A stretch of DNA of 64,000 nt from Hydractinia symbiolongicarpus (Eukaryota; Cnidaria; Hydrozoa; Anthoathecata; Hydractiniidae). The stretch covers positions 10,230,001-10,294,000 of the forward strand of contig NC_079884.1 in the NCBI RefSeq assembly GCF_029227915.1, written 5' to 3'. Each line of letters starts with the position of its first letter. Positions within the stretch are counted from its first letter, which is position 1. The notes below the pieces were generated by a model, which did not search any database, was not told where the DNA came from, and saw only the letters and a list, made by a program, of their open reading frames with translations. This document shows positions 10,801 to 21,160 of this stretch, one piece after another. The position numbers were made by a program, and so were the translations under genes.

Positions 10801-13800
10801 GGTCTTTGCTGACGTCAGCAAAATTTTCAAACCCTTATATTTCCTTCTACATTCATCGAAAACCCATGATCCTATACATTTTTCACATGCGGGTTTTAGC
10901 CTCTACACATTACAGGCAACCAATAAACTAAACTTCGCTAATTCTGTTTTGTATCTGCACTGCTGACGTCAGCAAAAAATCTAAAACAACCTATTTTTTA
11001 TTGTCCTTCTGCCTAAGTGGATTTTTCCACAGGCTTTATCGACTAGTTATTATGAATAGAAGTTTGCATTTTTTTCAATGATAGTTATTTCAATTATTTG
11101 TATAGAAGTTTTTTTTTTAAACAGAAGTCTCAATTTCTTTAGTGCCATCGTACCTTAGATAATTTACTATTTTTCTATCGCCTTTCTTCGTTCTTAAGTT
11201 CTTAAAATGCAATCTGAAAAACCTTTATCGTCCTTCTTCATTCTTAAGTTCTTAAAATGCGATCTAAAAAACCTTTCTATTTTCCTTCTTCTTTCTTAAA
11301 TTTAAAAAACGCAATCTAAAAAAGCATTTTTATGACCGTTTTTCGTTCTTAAACTCTAAAATGTGATCTAAAAAAGAATTTATATCGCCACCTAAAATAT
11401 TCGATTCGCAATTTTATCATTTTCTTCGCAAAGTGATTCGCAAAAATTTCTTCTTGTTCTTATTTTATTTCTTTTATCCACACATCACAACCAAATAACG
11501 TTTTGTACATTTTTATAGCAGAACTTTGTACTAATTCCCAATATCATCATCATCATCATCATCATTCTTGGCTTAACGTCCGTTTTCCATGCTAGCATGG
11601 GTTGGATGCGGTATATTAATGACCCTCTTCCAATCTGATCTAGACTGTGTTGTATCTAAACTCAACTTCCTCTGTATCAAGTCTGTCCTTATAACCTCCT
11701 GCCAAGTCTTTTCTCGGTCTGCGTCTGGGCTTTGCCCCAGGAACTATCAAGTCTCTACACTTTCTTACCCAATTATTCCCCTCCATTCTTTCCAAGTGCC
11801 CCAGCCAATTCAATCTTCTTATTGGGATAACATCTTAAATTCTACGGATACTTAGCCTGCTTTTTAGCTCATCTGAACTCTTTCTGTCTATCAGACTGGC
11901 GTTACACAATACAAACACTATAGTCATTAGAGAAAGAAAAGAAAACACAGATAAAAAAGTTTTTTAGTTTAGACATATTTTTTCGTAGCGCTCATCAGTT
12001 TCTATTCTTTGTTTTTCAAAAACATATGCTTTTTTGATGGAAGCACCTGCCAGAGTTTTTCAGGAGGTAAATGTGCCAATTTTTTTAACATCATTTCATT
12101 GTTCCTCCTTTTAATTTTTGTTACTGTTTAGGCTGCGTGCAATGCACATAACGCAATTTTTAAAACAGCTTTGTCAACCACTTGAAAATCAGTAGCTTCT
12201 GTAACGCATTTATGACCTACGATAATGATAAGAGTGATTTTTATTTATACAATGTTAATACCCCTGTTTTAACAACTTATCAAGGCATGAACATTATTCG
12301 ATCTTTCAATCACGCATTTGAATGGCTTTCCATCACAGAGAATATTTCAACATAGCATGAAATTTGTTTGCGTTTGTGTGTAAAAATGCGAGTGCAGAGG
12401 AAAGAAATCGCTGAACTGTGAAATCAAAATAAATTGGCTTTTTTTTTAAAGGAAGACCTTTCGCTAAGAACGTGGCTTTTGCGTCAGTAAAAATCCCTCA
12501 ACACTTTCTACATTGCTATTATTTCTTCCTTGTCAGACCCAAGAGGTTCGAAGTTGTATGGTTGTAGCTTTGTAAAGTCTTTTTCATAAAGAGAATTATC
12601 CGATTCTAAGCTTTCTAAGTTATAATTTTTGTCATTATAACAAAACATCTTATCAACGAACAATGTAAACAGTAGTAAGAGAAACTTTTAGAACGTATGC
12701 TCATTTATTAGGACCTACTCTTCTCAGCTTTATGCGACCTTGAAAATTATTTGAAATAAAGATGTTTCCAGACGTGGTAAAGGACTGTAAAAGGTTAATT
12801 TTGATGTACTTATGTATTGTCTAATAAAATAACAATTTTTCCAAAAAAAAAATTTCACTCGAGTGCCCCTTTAACTTTATAACATACACTAAGCTATGAA
12901 ATGCAACATATATTCAAGAATCATATTCTGCTCTGGATCATTGTAGGAGTTATATAGCAAAATAACATCTGGCTCACAATGATTAGTATAACCAGGACAG
13001 AAACTATAGCAAAACAAGTGAAAAGCAGCCAAAAAATGATCTTGAAAATTTTGAAAGTGTTAAATAGTATTTGGCAGGCACCATGGTGCAGTCTTAGTTT
13101 AATAATACAATAGTGTCGTGTATTTTCATTAGTAAGCTCCTTGTGTTGGCAAACTTTTATCAGATTGATTTGTTTGCCTCTTAAATTTCACATAATAAAT
13201 CCATTTTTTGTGCCTAGGTCAAAGTTCAAGGTCAAAATGAAGAAATGTTACACGCTGCCTGTCAGCAGTTTCTTGGAAAAACTGAAACTGAAATTCGAAA
13301 AGTGGCTTTGGAAACACTGGTTTGTATATATGTATATATTGTAGTTGGACCCCTTTGAAAAAATTATGAGTGTATATGCTGCAACACAACACATAAATAA
13401 TGTAATAATAATTTGCCTTCATTTTGAATTTTTTAGGAAGGTCATCAGAGAGCCATCATGGGTACAATGACCATTGAAGTAAGAAGAAATATGCTTTTAA
13501 CATTATATCAGAAACCATTACCATTTATTACAAATTTGTTATATTACTCTCTGAAATCTGAAGTGTAAAGTTAGTAAGCTATTTCTAACTGCAATAATCA
13601 GATGATTTTTTTAACAGGAAATTTATCAAGACAGAAAAAAGTTTTCAAAATCAGTGTTTGAGGTTTGTGGTTTTGTTTAAATGTTGGTTGAAAATTTCCT
13701 TGATAATAAAATATGATGAATGCTTATGTATCAACACCAATAACGTTTTAGACAATTTGAAGGTATTAAATTTCAAAAAATTTCTTACCTGTAATCCAAA

Positions 13801-16723
13801 TAGTGGTGGCGTATCCTTTGTTACTATAAGAAACCATCCATTAAATGTGTGTGATTTCAATTGTATGACTCTGAGTCTACTTTTCTAATTTTTCAATGTA
13901 TTAGGTTGCATCGTCTGACTTGGTGCATATGGGAATAAGTGTTATCAGTTATACTCTTAAAGACATCCGTGATGATGAGGTAATTGTCGACTCTTTATTT
14001 TTCTATGAAAACTAGCAGGTTTAACTCGGTGGAAATATATGTCTTGTGTTTTACATTTTGAAAATACTCTAAACACTAAATCACCCACATGCTTACGCGT
14101 CATATGTTAAGATTCTACTTATGTTGTAACTTTGCCAAAGGACTTGCGATTTACTTTCTTTTCAGTTCAGAGCTTAAAATAATACTCAATTGTTTAAAAA
14201 AGTTCACATAAATTTGCATGGGTTTTATTTTCACAATACTTTGAATACAAAACCAGTGAAGTATCATTGCATGTTCTTCTAGAGCGACTAAGTTGATCAA
14301 GGCAGAGGTTGAAATGTGGCTCTAGAACTAAGCAACTATTAAGTAACTAGCCAAGCTAAAAGTTATGAGGGGTAAATGTTCCCAAACAAATAGGGGAACC
14401 TATAAAGGTTAAAAGAAAGAAAAGTAGGTGTAGCAAGCGTGAAGCTGAAAATGTGTTAAATTTAGAAATTGTGCTCAGCAACAGACTGAAATGAACATCA
14501 TACACTTAGCAACTAAAGCCTAAAATGAATGCTCAAAACGTGTAGGTTTAGTATAAATAAGGTAATTCTGCTTTATAGGGATACCTTCATGCTTTGGGTC
14601 AAAAACGTGTTGCTGAAGTACAATGTGAAGCTCGTATTGGTCAAGCAATTGCGAAAATGCAGTCTGGAATAAGAGTATGTAGCTGTTTTGATAATCGAAA
14701 GATCTTCTGTTTTTTACTTTTTCGCCTTTCATAATACACTTCGCTCTTTTTTAAAAACACGTCTTTTCTATTTGGTTTGCTTTGTTGTTCTTTTATGTAA
14801 TTTATTTTCCCTCTGATATAGGAAGCTGAGGCAGAAGAAGTCAGACTGAAGGCGGAATTTAGAAACAAAGCAGAAGTGGCTGGAGCACAAAGAGATTTCC
14901 AAGTCAAGAAATCCACATACGACATGGAGGTTAATGCTAAGGTAGGATTTACACTGCATTTTTTATGTTTGTACAACTAGATATCCTTACAGCTGATTGT
15001 TTAAATGTGTTTGTTGTATTTTGTTTAGAAAGCTGTCTCAGAATTGGCTTACGAGTTACAGGTTTGTTACAGCTTCTAAGTTTTAATGAAATGTCGTACT
15101 GTTGATAGACTAATATCTTTGGTAGATATTCTTGCGATTTGATCCAAATTGTAAAAATTTTGTCGATTATTAAATTTTGCGAACAACATAAAAACCTAAA
15201 ATTACCAAATATTTTAAAAGACACACAAGTCAACTTGTATGATCCTTAGAAAAAAATGTTCATAAAAAAACAATCTTTGATTCCATATCTCCTTCATCAG
15301 TGCTAATCGAAAAAATAATTCTGCAAAAGTAATTGCTTTTAGTTGAATAAATTGTTCTTGCGTATTTGCTGTGTTTATATATCAAATTTTGAAATCAGAA
15401 AACCTTGCTGGTCATGTTGAAGTGTTTAATTCAAATGCTTGCTATGTTTCTATAAAGGCTGACTCCTATTCCATATTGTTCGTTCAGGCTGCCATCACAA
15501 AACAAAGGATTAAAGAAGAAGAGATGCAAATCAAAGTTGTTGAACGTGCACAACAAATCAATTTACAGGAGCAGGAGATCTTACGTCGTGAGAAAGAGTT
15601 AGAAGCTCAAGTACGCAAACCTGCAGATGCAGAGAAGTATAAAGTTGAAAGGATTGCAGCTGCTAACAAGAACAAGATTGTGCTGGAAGCAGAAGCTGAG
15701 GCTGAATCGATTCGAGTAAGTTTTTCGTCGTGATATCTTGTGCTTGATCTATGTATTATGTGATTCTACTCTGTGTCACGTATTGCAGATTCGTGGAGAA
15801 GCTCAAGCCTTCGCTATTGAAGCGAAAGCCACAGCAGAAGCAGAACAGATGTCTAAGAAAGCTGACGCGTGGAGAGATTATCAAGAAGCTGCTATGGTTG
15901 ACATGATGTTGGAGACCTTGCCCAAGGTACCTATTTTTATTTATATACACATTACTTTTTGGCCAAAATTCGCGAAAGTTTTGTCGCGAGATATTAGTCC
16001 GGGCAAAGAATTGTCTATTCTAGTTTCCATTTTCCGCTTTGATAGTAAAAGAATAAGTTTTAATGTTCAATTCTTGTAATTTTCAAGGTTTAAATTTTGT
16101 TGATTTTCGTTGAATCTGTGGAATGAAAGCATCGATTCGCAAAAAGTTTATGTTCGCAAAATTCTCAACTTGCCTTATTCGCGAGAGATGAATTTCGCGG
16201 GATGTAAAATGTTTTTGGATTATCCTGTCCACGAAAGTTCATGTACTTAAATCCAATATGTTTTTAAGGTGGCTGCTGAAATTGCTGCACCGCTCTCCAA
16301 GGTGAACAAGGTAACTATGATATCCACGGGGAGCAAGGATGTTGGTGCTTCAAAGATCACTGGTGAATTATTAGACATCGTGATTAGAATGCCACAAGCT
16401 ATGGAACAACTTACTGGCGTTGACATCACCAAGGTAAGCCCCTGCTTTCTTGTTAGCTAAACATATTTTTAAAATATTTACAAATAAAGGAAGTGATATA
16501 ATTATTGTCGATTATGATTCGAATTTTTTACGGGAACTTGTGAATCTATAGATATTTCGCCACAAGCACTCGAGGACTTCAAAGTTTTTTTATTATTAGG
16601 CACTTAAAGTCGTGGGTATGGGATACTGGAATTTGTTTTCCAAAGCATTAATACTTAACTACCATTCTTTACAGTATTTTGTGTTTTTTCGTTTTTTAGA
16701 GCTTCCGTAAAGGTGCGCGATAA
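7813..16723 (+). CDS. FLOT1: Flotillin-1 (reggie-2), 14 coding exons
   Basis: Coding exons: 7813-7858, 8580-8655, 8806-8896, 13218-13319, 13437-13478, 13618-13662, 13905-13979, 14579-14674, 14822-14941, 15029-15061, 15488-15715, 15789-15926, 16269-16433 and 16700-16723. All introns follow GT-AG and the frame closes at 426 residues, as in the animal family (about 427). The protein starts [16 protein letters not shown], with a Cys in the position typical of the palmitoylated N-terminal hairpin. The SPFH/PHB domain covers roughly residues 1-190 ([11 protein letters not shown], then [19 protein letters not shown]). An Ala/Glu-rich coiled coil with EAEAE repeats follows to about residue 360, and the tail ends SFRKGAR. 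Flotillins oligomerise on the cytosolic face of membrane microdomains and act in endocytosis and signalling scaffolds. Intron 3 is 4.3 kb because of nested transposons. Flotillin-2 is less likely given the N-terminus. Confidence 0.97.
8155..8189. repeat. Perfect 14-bp hairpin in flotillin intron 1
   Basis: TAGCTACAGAACAA at 8155-8168, then a 7-base loop, then its exact reverse complement at 8176-8189. No coding or splice role is evident. Confidence 0.75.
9230..9440 (+). pseudogene. THAP-finger remnant of a transposase
   Basis: From the ATG at 9230 the frame reads [12 protein letters not shown]...[10 protein letters not shown], the C-x(n)-C start and FH-[RK]-x-P block of THAP C2CH zinc fingers. 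It is then broken by a stop (TAA, near 9329). Reading on in the same frame, ICSLH resembles the closing C-x2-H, followed by another stop. It is a dead DNA-binding domain just inside the left end of the Kolobok-like element. A decayed host THAP gene is possible but less likely at this position. Confidence 0.65.
9803..9838. repeat. 16-bp perfect hairpin, 4-base loop
   Basis: ATATATGTCATCTGAC at 9803-9818, TAGT, then the exact reverse complement at 9823-9838. It directly precedes the helix-turn-helix remnant at 9845. It may be an insertion scar or a protein-binding site. Confidence 0.8.
9845..9967 (+). pseudogene. Helix-turn-helix fragment of an integrase-like protein
   Basis: A 40-codon frame ending in TAA starts [16 protein letters not shown] and continues [18 protein letters not shown]. 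The spacing (GFSY, HGI, S-x-x-TLKRRL, GLKRR) resembles the N-terminal helix-turn-helix found ahead of DDE integrase domains in animal transposon-derived proteins. No catalytic core follows. The assignment is by pattern memory only, so the parent family stays open. Confidence 0.45.
10334..11046 (+). mobile_element. Non-autonomous Helitron, 713 bp
   Basis: It begins TCTATATAATAATACGC after an A and ends CGACTAG before a T, the A|TC...CTAG|T pattern of Helitrons. A short hairpin, GTGGA-tttt-TCCAC, lies about 15 bases before the CTAG. The first 50 bases, including CTAAGTGTGTCCGTCTG, and the last 50 match the element at 41751-44517. There is no Rep/helicase frame. It is nested in flotillin intron 3. 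Confidence 0.8.
11140..11400 (-). repeat. Tandem array, unit about 52 bp
   Basis: About four to five degenerate units contain TTCTTAA[GA]TTCTTAAAATGC and [AG]ATCTAAAAAA. Read on the minus strand they match the array at 34145-34560 (GATCGCGTTTTAAAAGTTT, AACGAAAAACGGCGATAG). Confidence 0.65.
11528..11890 (-). mobile_element. 5'-truncated LINE tail
   Basis: Minus-strand sequence matches the 3' end of the LINE at 31190-34115: the CATGCTAGCATGG block, the AACGGACGTTAAGCC end, and a trailing (ATG)n run seen here as ATC repeats at 11544-11565. Only the last few hundred bases are present, typical of incomplete target-primed reverse transcription. It lies inside flotillin intron 3. Confidence 0.85.
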
Positions 16724-17774
16724 ATCTACAGAGGACACTACTTAACTTGGTATCTGACAAATATCGTAGTTATAATGTAGATAAAGGAATTATGCGAATT
16801 ATAATATGCGCTTCAATTTGTATTTAAGAAGATGTATATATATACGACAAACTATTTGCTTGTCTCTTAATTGTTATTTTCATCGGTTTCAATGTCATGC
16901 TCAGCATTTTATCGTTTCTTAATCAGTTTTCTTTATCTTATTCTCTAAAAGAATTAAATTTTTTATTCTCCAACTTCGCGGTAGAACCTGGTAAATCGAG
17001 TTAGTGTGTTTCCGGTTAATCGAGACGATATGTTTTGCGATAAATCGTGATGGTGGTTTGAATAAGTAGATGTTATTGATTATAGTTTTTATATATATCC
17101 ATTTTTTTTTATTTTACTGTTGCTATATATTCGCTAGCATCAGTTTATTTACCAGTCCACTGTAATTTATGTTTGTATCTTATGTAGCCAGTATATCCAG
17201 CTCTTGTTCATATCAATGTTTTTTTCTCAATCTGCAAAAATAGTGACATTCTGATGTGTTTACAAAAACTGCACCAGTCTGAAATACCCTGTTTATATTC
17301 ATATTTTACTTTTTTCATATTTTAAAGAGTATAGTGGCTAATTAACGGTTTACTAGAAGCCGAGAGATTAAAAAGCGTCGTTAAATTTTAGGTCTACAGA
17401 TGTCTACAGCATAGAGTTTCTTAGACCAACATTCTAAACCTTGTTTTTTCTTTGTAAACAAGACTAATCAGGAACATAACTCATCATGACGTGGGAAGAA
17501 GTTAATTTTACTATAACCGCAATCACAAGGAAAAAAAACAAGAAATATTGCGAGACAGTTGGTCACTGCCATATTTTTTTATTCAAAAATGTAAGAGTGG
17601 ACCTTTTTAGTCTCCTCATTTTACTAAATCGTTTCATATTCGCAAGCAACAAATCCGTGCACTTTCCAACTTACATGTTTCATTAAGACGCAGTTTAGAA
17701 TTTACTGCTTGTGCTGCAGTCTGTGTTTACTCTTACTTTATTACACTCTTTAATTTTTATTTTTTATTAATAAA
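16724..17774 (+). terminator. Likely flotillin 3' UTR with polyadenylation signal
   Basis: No coding signal follows the flotillin stop. The first clear AATAAA on the plus strand is at 17769-17774. On the minus strand an AATAAA at 17742-17737 can serve the convergent Gfi-1-like gene 209 bases after its stop. If both are used, the two transcripts overlap by tens of bases. Confidence 0.45.
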
Positions 17775-17950
17775 GCTTGAAGGCAGGTTTCTACTTAAAC
17801 AAAATCAATCAGCGAAAATTTTGGAAGTGATCATTTATCGATCATCGATTAATTCTAAAATTCGTTTAAATGGAAACGAACCGTAACATGCATTGTTTGT
17901 TGTATGCAAGTCTGTATTTACACTTTCCAACTTTCAGTTTTCATCACATT

Positions 17951-20133
17951 TCAGTTTAACATGTACTGCTTGTGCTGCATCAAGACATGGCGTCGCAAAT
18001 CAACTTTTCGATAAAAGTCCCTTGAACATATGTCACAACGGAATGGTTTGAAACCACTGTGTTTGCGCATGTGTGTTATCAAGTTAGAAGATTGACTAAA
18101 CGCTTTATTGCATGCTCCACATTGATATGGCCTTTCTCCTGTGTGAACATATGTATGCTTCTTCATATCTGATTTTTGATGAAAACGCTTTCCACAATAC
18201 ACGCATGCGTACGGTCGAGTATTACTATGAATAAGCATGTGTGTAGATAAAGTTGATGAGCGTTTGAAAGCTTTTCCACATTCTGTGCAGGTGAAACTTC
18301 GAAACGCCGAATGGATGGTTTCTTTGTGCTGTTGCAGGCTGATTTTATGGCCGAAGGTTTTTCCACACAGTTCGCAGTGATACGGCCGTAGCTTTCCAGG
18401 ATGCGATCGTCGTACATGCACTTCCAAACCATGAACAGTGTTAAAAGCCTTTTCACATTGTGAGCAATTGTATCGGTTTTTTAGCATGCTTTCAACAGGA
18501 AGTGACAAGTCTTTCTTCAGAGCTCCTGGCTTCATCCAGATTTCTTGCTTAGCTATGTGCAGGTAGTTGTTAAACCAGTCTTTATTGTTATTGTTATTGA
18601 CATTACGTGCACAGTCTACGGTAGCTGGCGTAGCTCTGCAACTAACCGCTGGCTTTGGAACATCTGTTTCAAAAATATATTTCCAATTCTGCACGAAAGT
18701 ATCTATAACAAAGGAAAGTAAAATATATGAAAAAATAACGAATAAGTGGGCTGTTAACTTCTATGTTATAAAACTTAGGTTTTTAAATTCATCAGGCCGC
18801 GGTTTACACGACAAAATATAAACAAACCAACACGGCTCCGTGTTGCATTAAAAACTTTGACCGATTAGATTATGAAGGTAAAGTAATCTTATAATTACAA
18901 TCATTTAAATCACTCAAGTCTCTCATGGGGATATCATTACCACCAAGCAAATTCATTTCCAAGTTACAATTTACAAAAAAAGTATTCTTCTTTTACCTAT
19001 GTTCAACGATTTTTATCGTTGACAATGTATTACGGACTTGTGGTCTTTGTGTCACAGACATGCTTATAAAATGAAAAGACTTCGTTACTTAACTCTGCGC
19101 AACCTCGTTCTCAGCGATTCCTAGCTTGTTAGATAAAAAATAGATAGTGAAATGAGTAAGAACGTGTTAACCTACCCTTCGTTACTTCCTTGTGTTCAAT
19201 TGACTGTGCCATCTTATTCCCAGCACTGTTGAGAACATCTGAAATACAAAAAGGTTGTATCCATTTGTATATCACACAAGAAATCTTAACTAAGGTAAGA
19301 ATCTCGACCTGATTTTTTTTTATCTTATTGGACAAAAAAATGGTGTACAAAAGTGACGACATTTTTTCCGATGAATGTTATCTTGGAATGGTCTTCACTT
19401 AAAGACTGCACTCTAGAATGATTTAGGTGTTTTTGTGTCGTTGTGCACACTATAAAGGTAATTTAAAAAGAAAATGAACATTATTATTACTATCCTTATT
19501 AAGCCAGGATAGCCTTTTAAGTTCCTGATGGTAATGTTATCAATAAGAGTTCTGCGACGGGGCCTAGTGCATTTATAGCTCCCATTTCAGCTAAGAGGGC
19601 CTGAAAGTACAATAGCCGTTCAACTAGACAACCTCCTAATGAGTCAATCCTGTTCTCGGTGCTGAACGAATCAGAAAAGATAGATTCACTCTTTTATAGT
19701 TTCTGGTATGATTTAACCGGGGATTGAACTCACGATCTTTCGCGCTGAAGGCAGACGCTCTACCAAACGGCTGAAAGGGATGGGATTGTTTCTTAGCGAC
19801 AAATGTTTTGCCTGACGAATATTTTTGTTCAACGAAAATTTTGTCCAAAATTTGTCCAATAAGGTGTTGCAATTTCATCCACTTAGGCTAGAGGTCTTAA
19901 AAGCTTTTTTTTCTCCGCAAAGTTGCTACTGCCAGTGAAAAATATAAAAATAAAAATATGAAAAATAAAATGAATATGCAGCAAAAAAAATTGTAATAAA
20001 AATGTAATAAAAAAAGTATAAAAAATAAATAAATAAAGTTATTACACTGTAAAGACATACCATTATTATTGTTCCATAGACGTTTTTTTCTTTCATTTGT
20101 TTTAATAGTCTTTACCAAAAATGATCGAGGCAT
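17951..20133 (-). CDS. GFI1: Gfi-1-like SNAG/C2H2 zinc-finger repressor, 3 coding exons
   Basis: Coding exons in minus-strand order: 20133-20061, 19238-19176 and 18702-17951, all with GT-AG introns and matching phases, giving 295 residues. Exon 1 encodes MPRSFLVKT, the SNAG motif that must be N-terminal because it binds the LSD1-CoREST corepressor; hence the start at 20133 and not the in-frame Met upstream. Exon 2 is a short linker. Exon 3 encodes six C2H2 fingers (roughly residues 115-290), including [66 protein letters not shown] and YRKVDLRRH, matching the Gfi-1/Gfi-1b/Senseless order. Family fingers 3-5 read an AATC-core site. The protein should be a nuclear repressor of cell-fate genes. 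Compared with vertebrate Gfi-1 the linker is short. Gfi1 versus Gfi1b cannot be separated. Confidence 0.95.
19485..19775 (-). mobile_element. tRNA-derived SINE, copy 2, in Gfi-1 intron 1
   Basis: This is the best-preserved copy of the family. On the minus strand the head has an A box at 19773-19757, AGCCGTTTGGTAGAGC, and a B box ending near 19721 (GAGTTCAATCC), with a body matching 1425-1692. The 3' part ends in AT-rich triplets near 19485. Confidence 0.75.
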
Positions 20134-20527
20134 GATTAACCAGTTTAATGGTTTCTTATCCAAAGGTAAACCCAAAATGACAAAATCAAAAAATCCCCAC
20201 CCATTTTGTTTGTATCAAATTCAAAAAATAACAGCTTACTTTTCTTTGACTATTGTTTAAGAAACGGAACGTTAGCAAACAAAGAACACATTCTTGTACA
20301 TGACATATGTTTTGTGCTTTAATCTGCGTCTAACAAATACATTTCAGTTTGCACATTTTTTGTGTGTGGAAATTTTGATTTCAAAGTGTTTTTACCCGAA
20401 ATCTGTTGTTAAGCTTAAACAAACACCAATCTCGTCCTCAGGTCACGATGTTCGACTTACTGTCAATGTAAAAATGCATCATGCCTTGACAATGAGATCA
20501 AACCAAACGCTTCTGCTTATCGGTTCT
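20134..20527. other. Upstream of the Gfi-1-like gene
   Basis: The promoter and 5' UTR of the minus-strand Gfi-1-like gene should lie here. No recognisable core element or repeat was seen. Confidence 0.3.
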
Positions 20528-20536
20528 GTGAGGAAT

Positions 20537-20655
20537 CAACCTCATTCCCAGGGCAATTTTTCGCTTTTTTGATATCCGAGACGGCGCGAAGAAATGATTT
20601 CTTCTCGCCGTCCGAGATTGTCAGAAAGAGAAAAATGGGCCTGGGGACGAGGTTG
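20537..20655. mobile_element. Miniature inverted-repeat element, 119 bp, 9-bp target duplication
   Basis: The ends are CAACCTCATTCCCAGGG and, inverted, CAACCTCGTCCCCAGG. GTGAGGAAT occurs exactly on both sides (20528-20536 and 20656-20664). The centre is itself an inverted repeat around a GACGGCG/CGCCGTC pair. A 9-bp duplication fits Mutator-like or Merlin transposases; no transposase is encoded. Confidence 0.8.
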
Positions 20656-20984
20656 GTGAGGAATAATGCGTTGTTTTTGCACAACGCAAGTTTAAGGGGG
20701 ATTATTACACGGTATATAAGTTGCAAACTTTTATTTCTTCTATTCCGTTTCTAGCTCCCTTCGACTAGCAAGTAAAAATCTCCAACAGCTGTGGTGAAGA
20801 AAATAAATAAAAAGAAATCATCCAGAATTAAGTTGTTGCCTTGACAACGACGTTACCACAAATGCGCCACATTATTGACATATTTACAAGAATAAAATTG
20901 TAACGGTAGGTAAAGAGGTTGCTGAGAATTTTACGTGAGTTTTAGCAGTTATCTGCAATTATTTACCTAGAAAAGCCTCTTCAG

Positions 20985-21160
20985 CCTCTTCAGTTCTCAC
21001 TGCTGATACTGTTATCAACGAGGGTCCTGCGAAGGGGACCTAGTGCATTTAAAGCTTACATTTGAGCTACGTAAATAGTGCAAGCCCAGCAATCGCTTAA
21101 CTAGACAATCGCACAAAATATCAATTCTATTTTCGTTCTGAACGCTGACTGATAATTTTT
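20985..21160 (-). mobile_element. tRNA-derived SINE, copy 3, truncated
   Basis: It shares the body blocks 'tatcaacgagggtcctgcga', 'gcatttaaagct' and 'cagcaatcgcttaactagac' with copies 1 and 2 but lacks the tRNA head. Confidence 0.6.

Larger units (their letters stand above)
9540..11145. repeat. Inverted arrays of an ACTTCTATAAA motif
   Basis: Between about 9540 and 9740, GAAACTTC[TC]A[TC]A[AC]A-like units recur about every 30 bases. Between 10240 and 10320 and again at 11050-11130, the reverse complement (TATAGAAGTT) recurs. Arrays pointing inwards on both sides look like subterminal repeats of an element nested in the Kolobok-like one. Exact ends and a target duplication could not be fixed. 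Confidence 0.45.
8942..12870. mobile_element. Kolobok-type DNA transposon remnant filling flotillin intron 3
   Basis: The left end AGGGGAACTCCAGT and the reverse complement of the right end, AGGGGCACTCGAGT, match at 12 of 14 positions. Each end is bordered by TTAA (8938-8941 and 12871-12874), the expected target duplication. A THAP-type zinc finger relic starts at 9230, and Kolobok transposases carry such fingers. No transposase core was recognised. The interior hosts later insertions: repeats around 9540-11145, a Helitron at 10334-11046 and a LINE tail at 11528-11890. piggyBac also uses TTAA, but the THAP relic favours Kolobok. Confidence 0.7.

Noticed and set aside
17951-18694. Stand-alone 247-residue zinc-finger gene starting at 18694
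   Set aside because: The start codon there is GTG. A splice acceptor at 18703-18704 and two in-phase upstream exons give a better model with a SNAG motif.
20061-20175. Upstream in-frame Met (MGLPLDKKP...) as the Gfi-1 start
   Set aside because: The SNAG motif works at the extreme N-terminus, so the second Met, MPRSFLV at 20133, is preferred.
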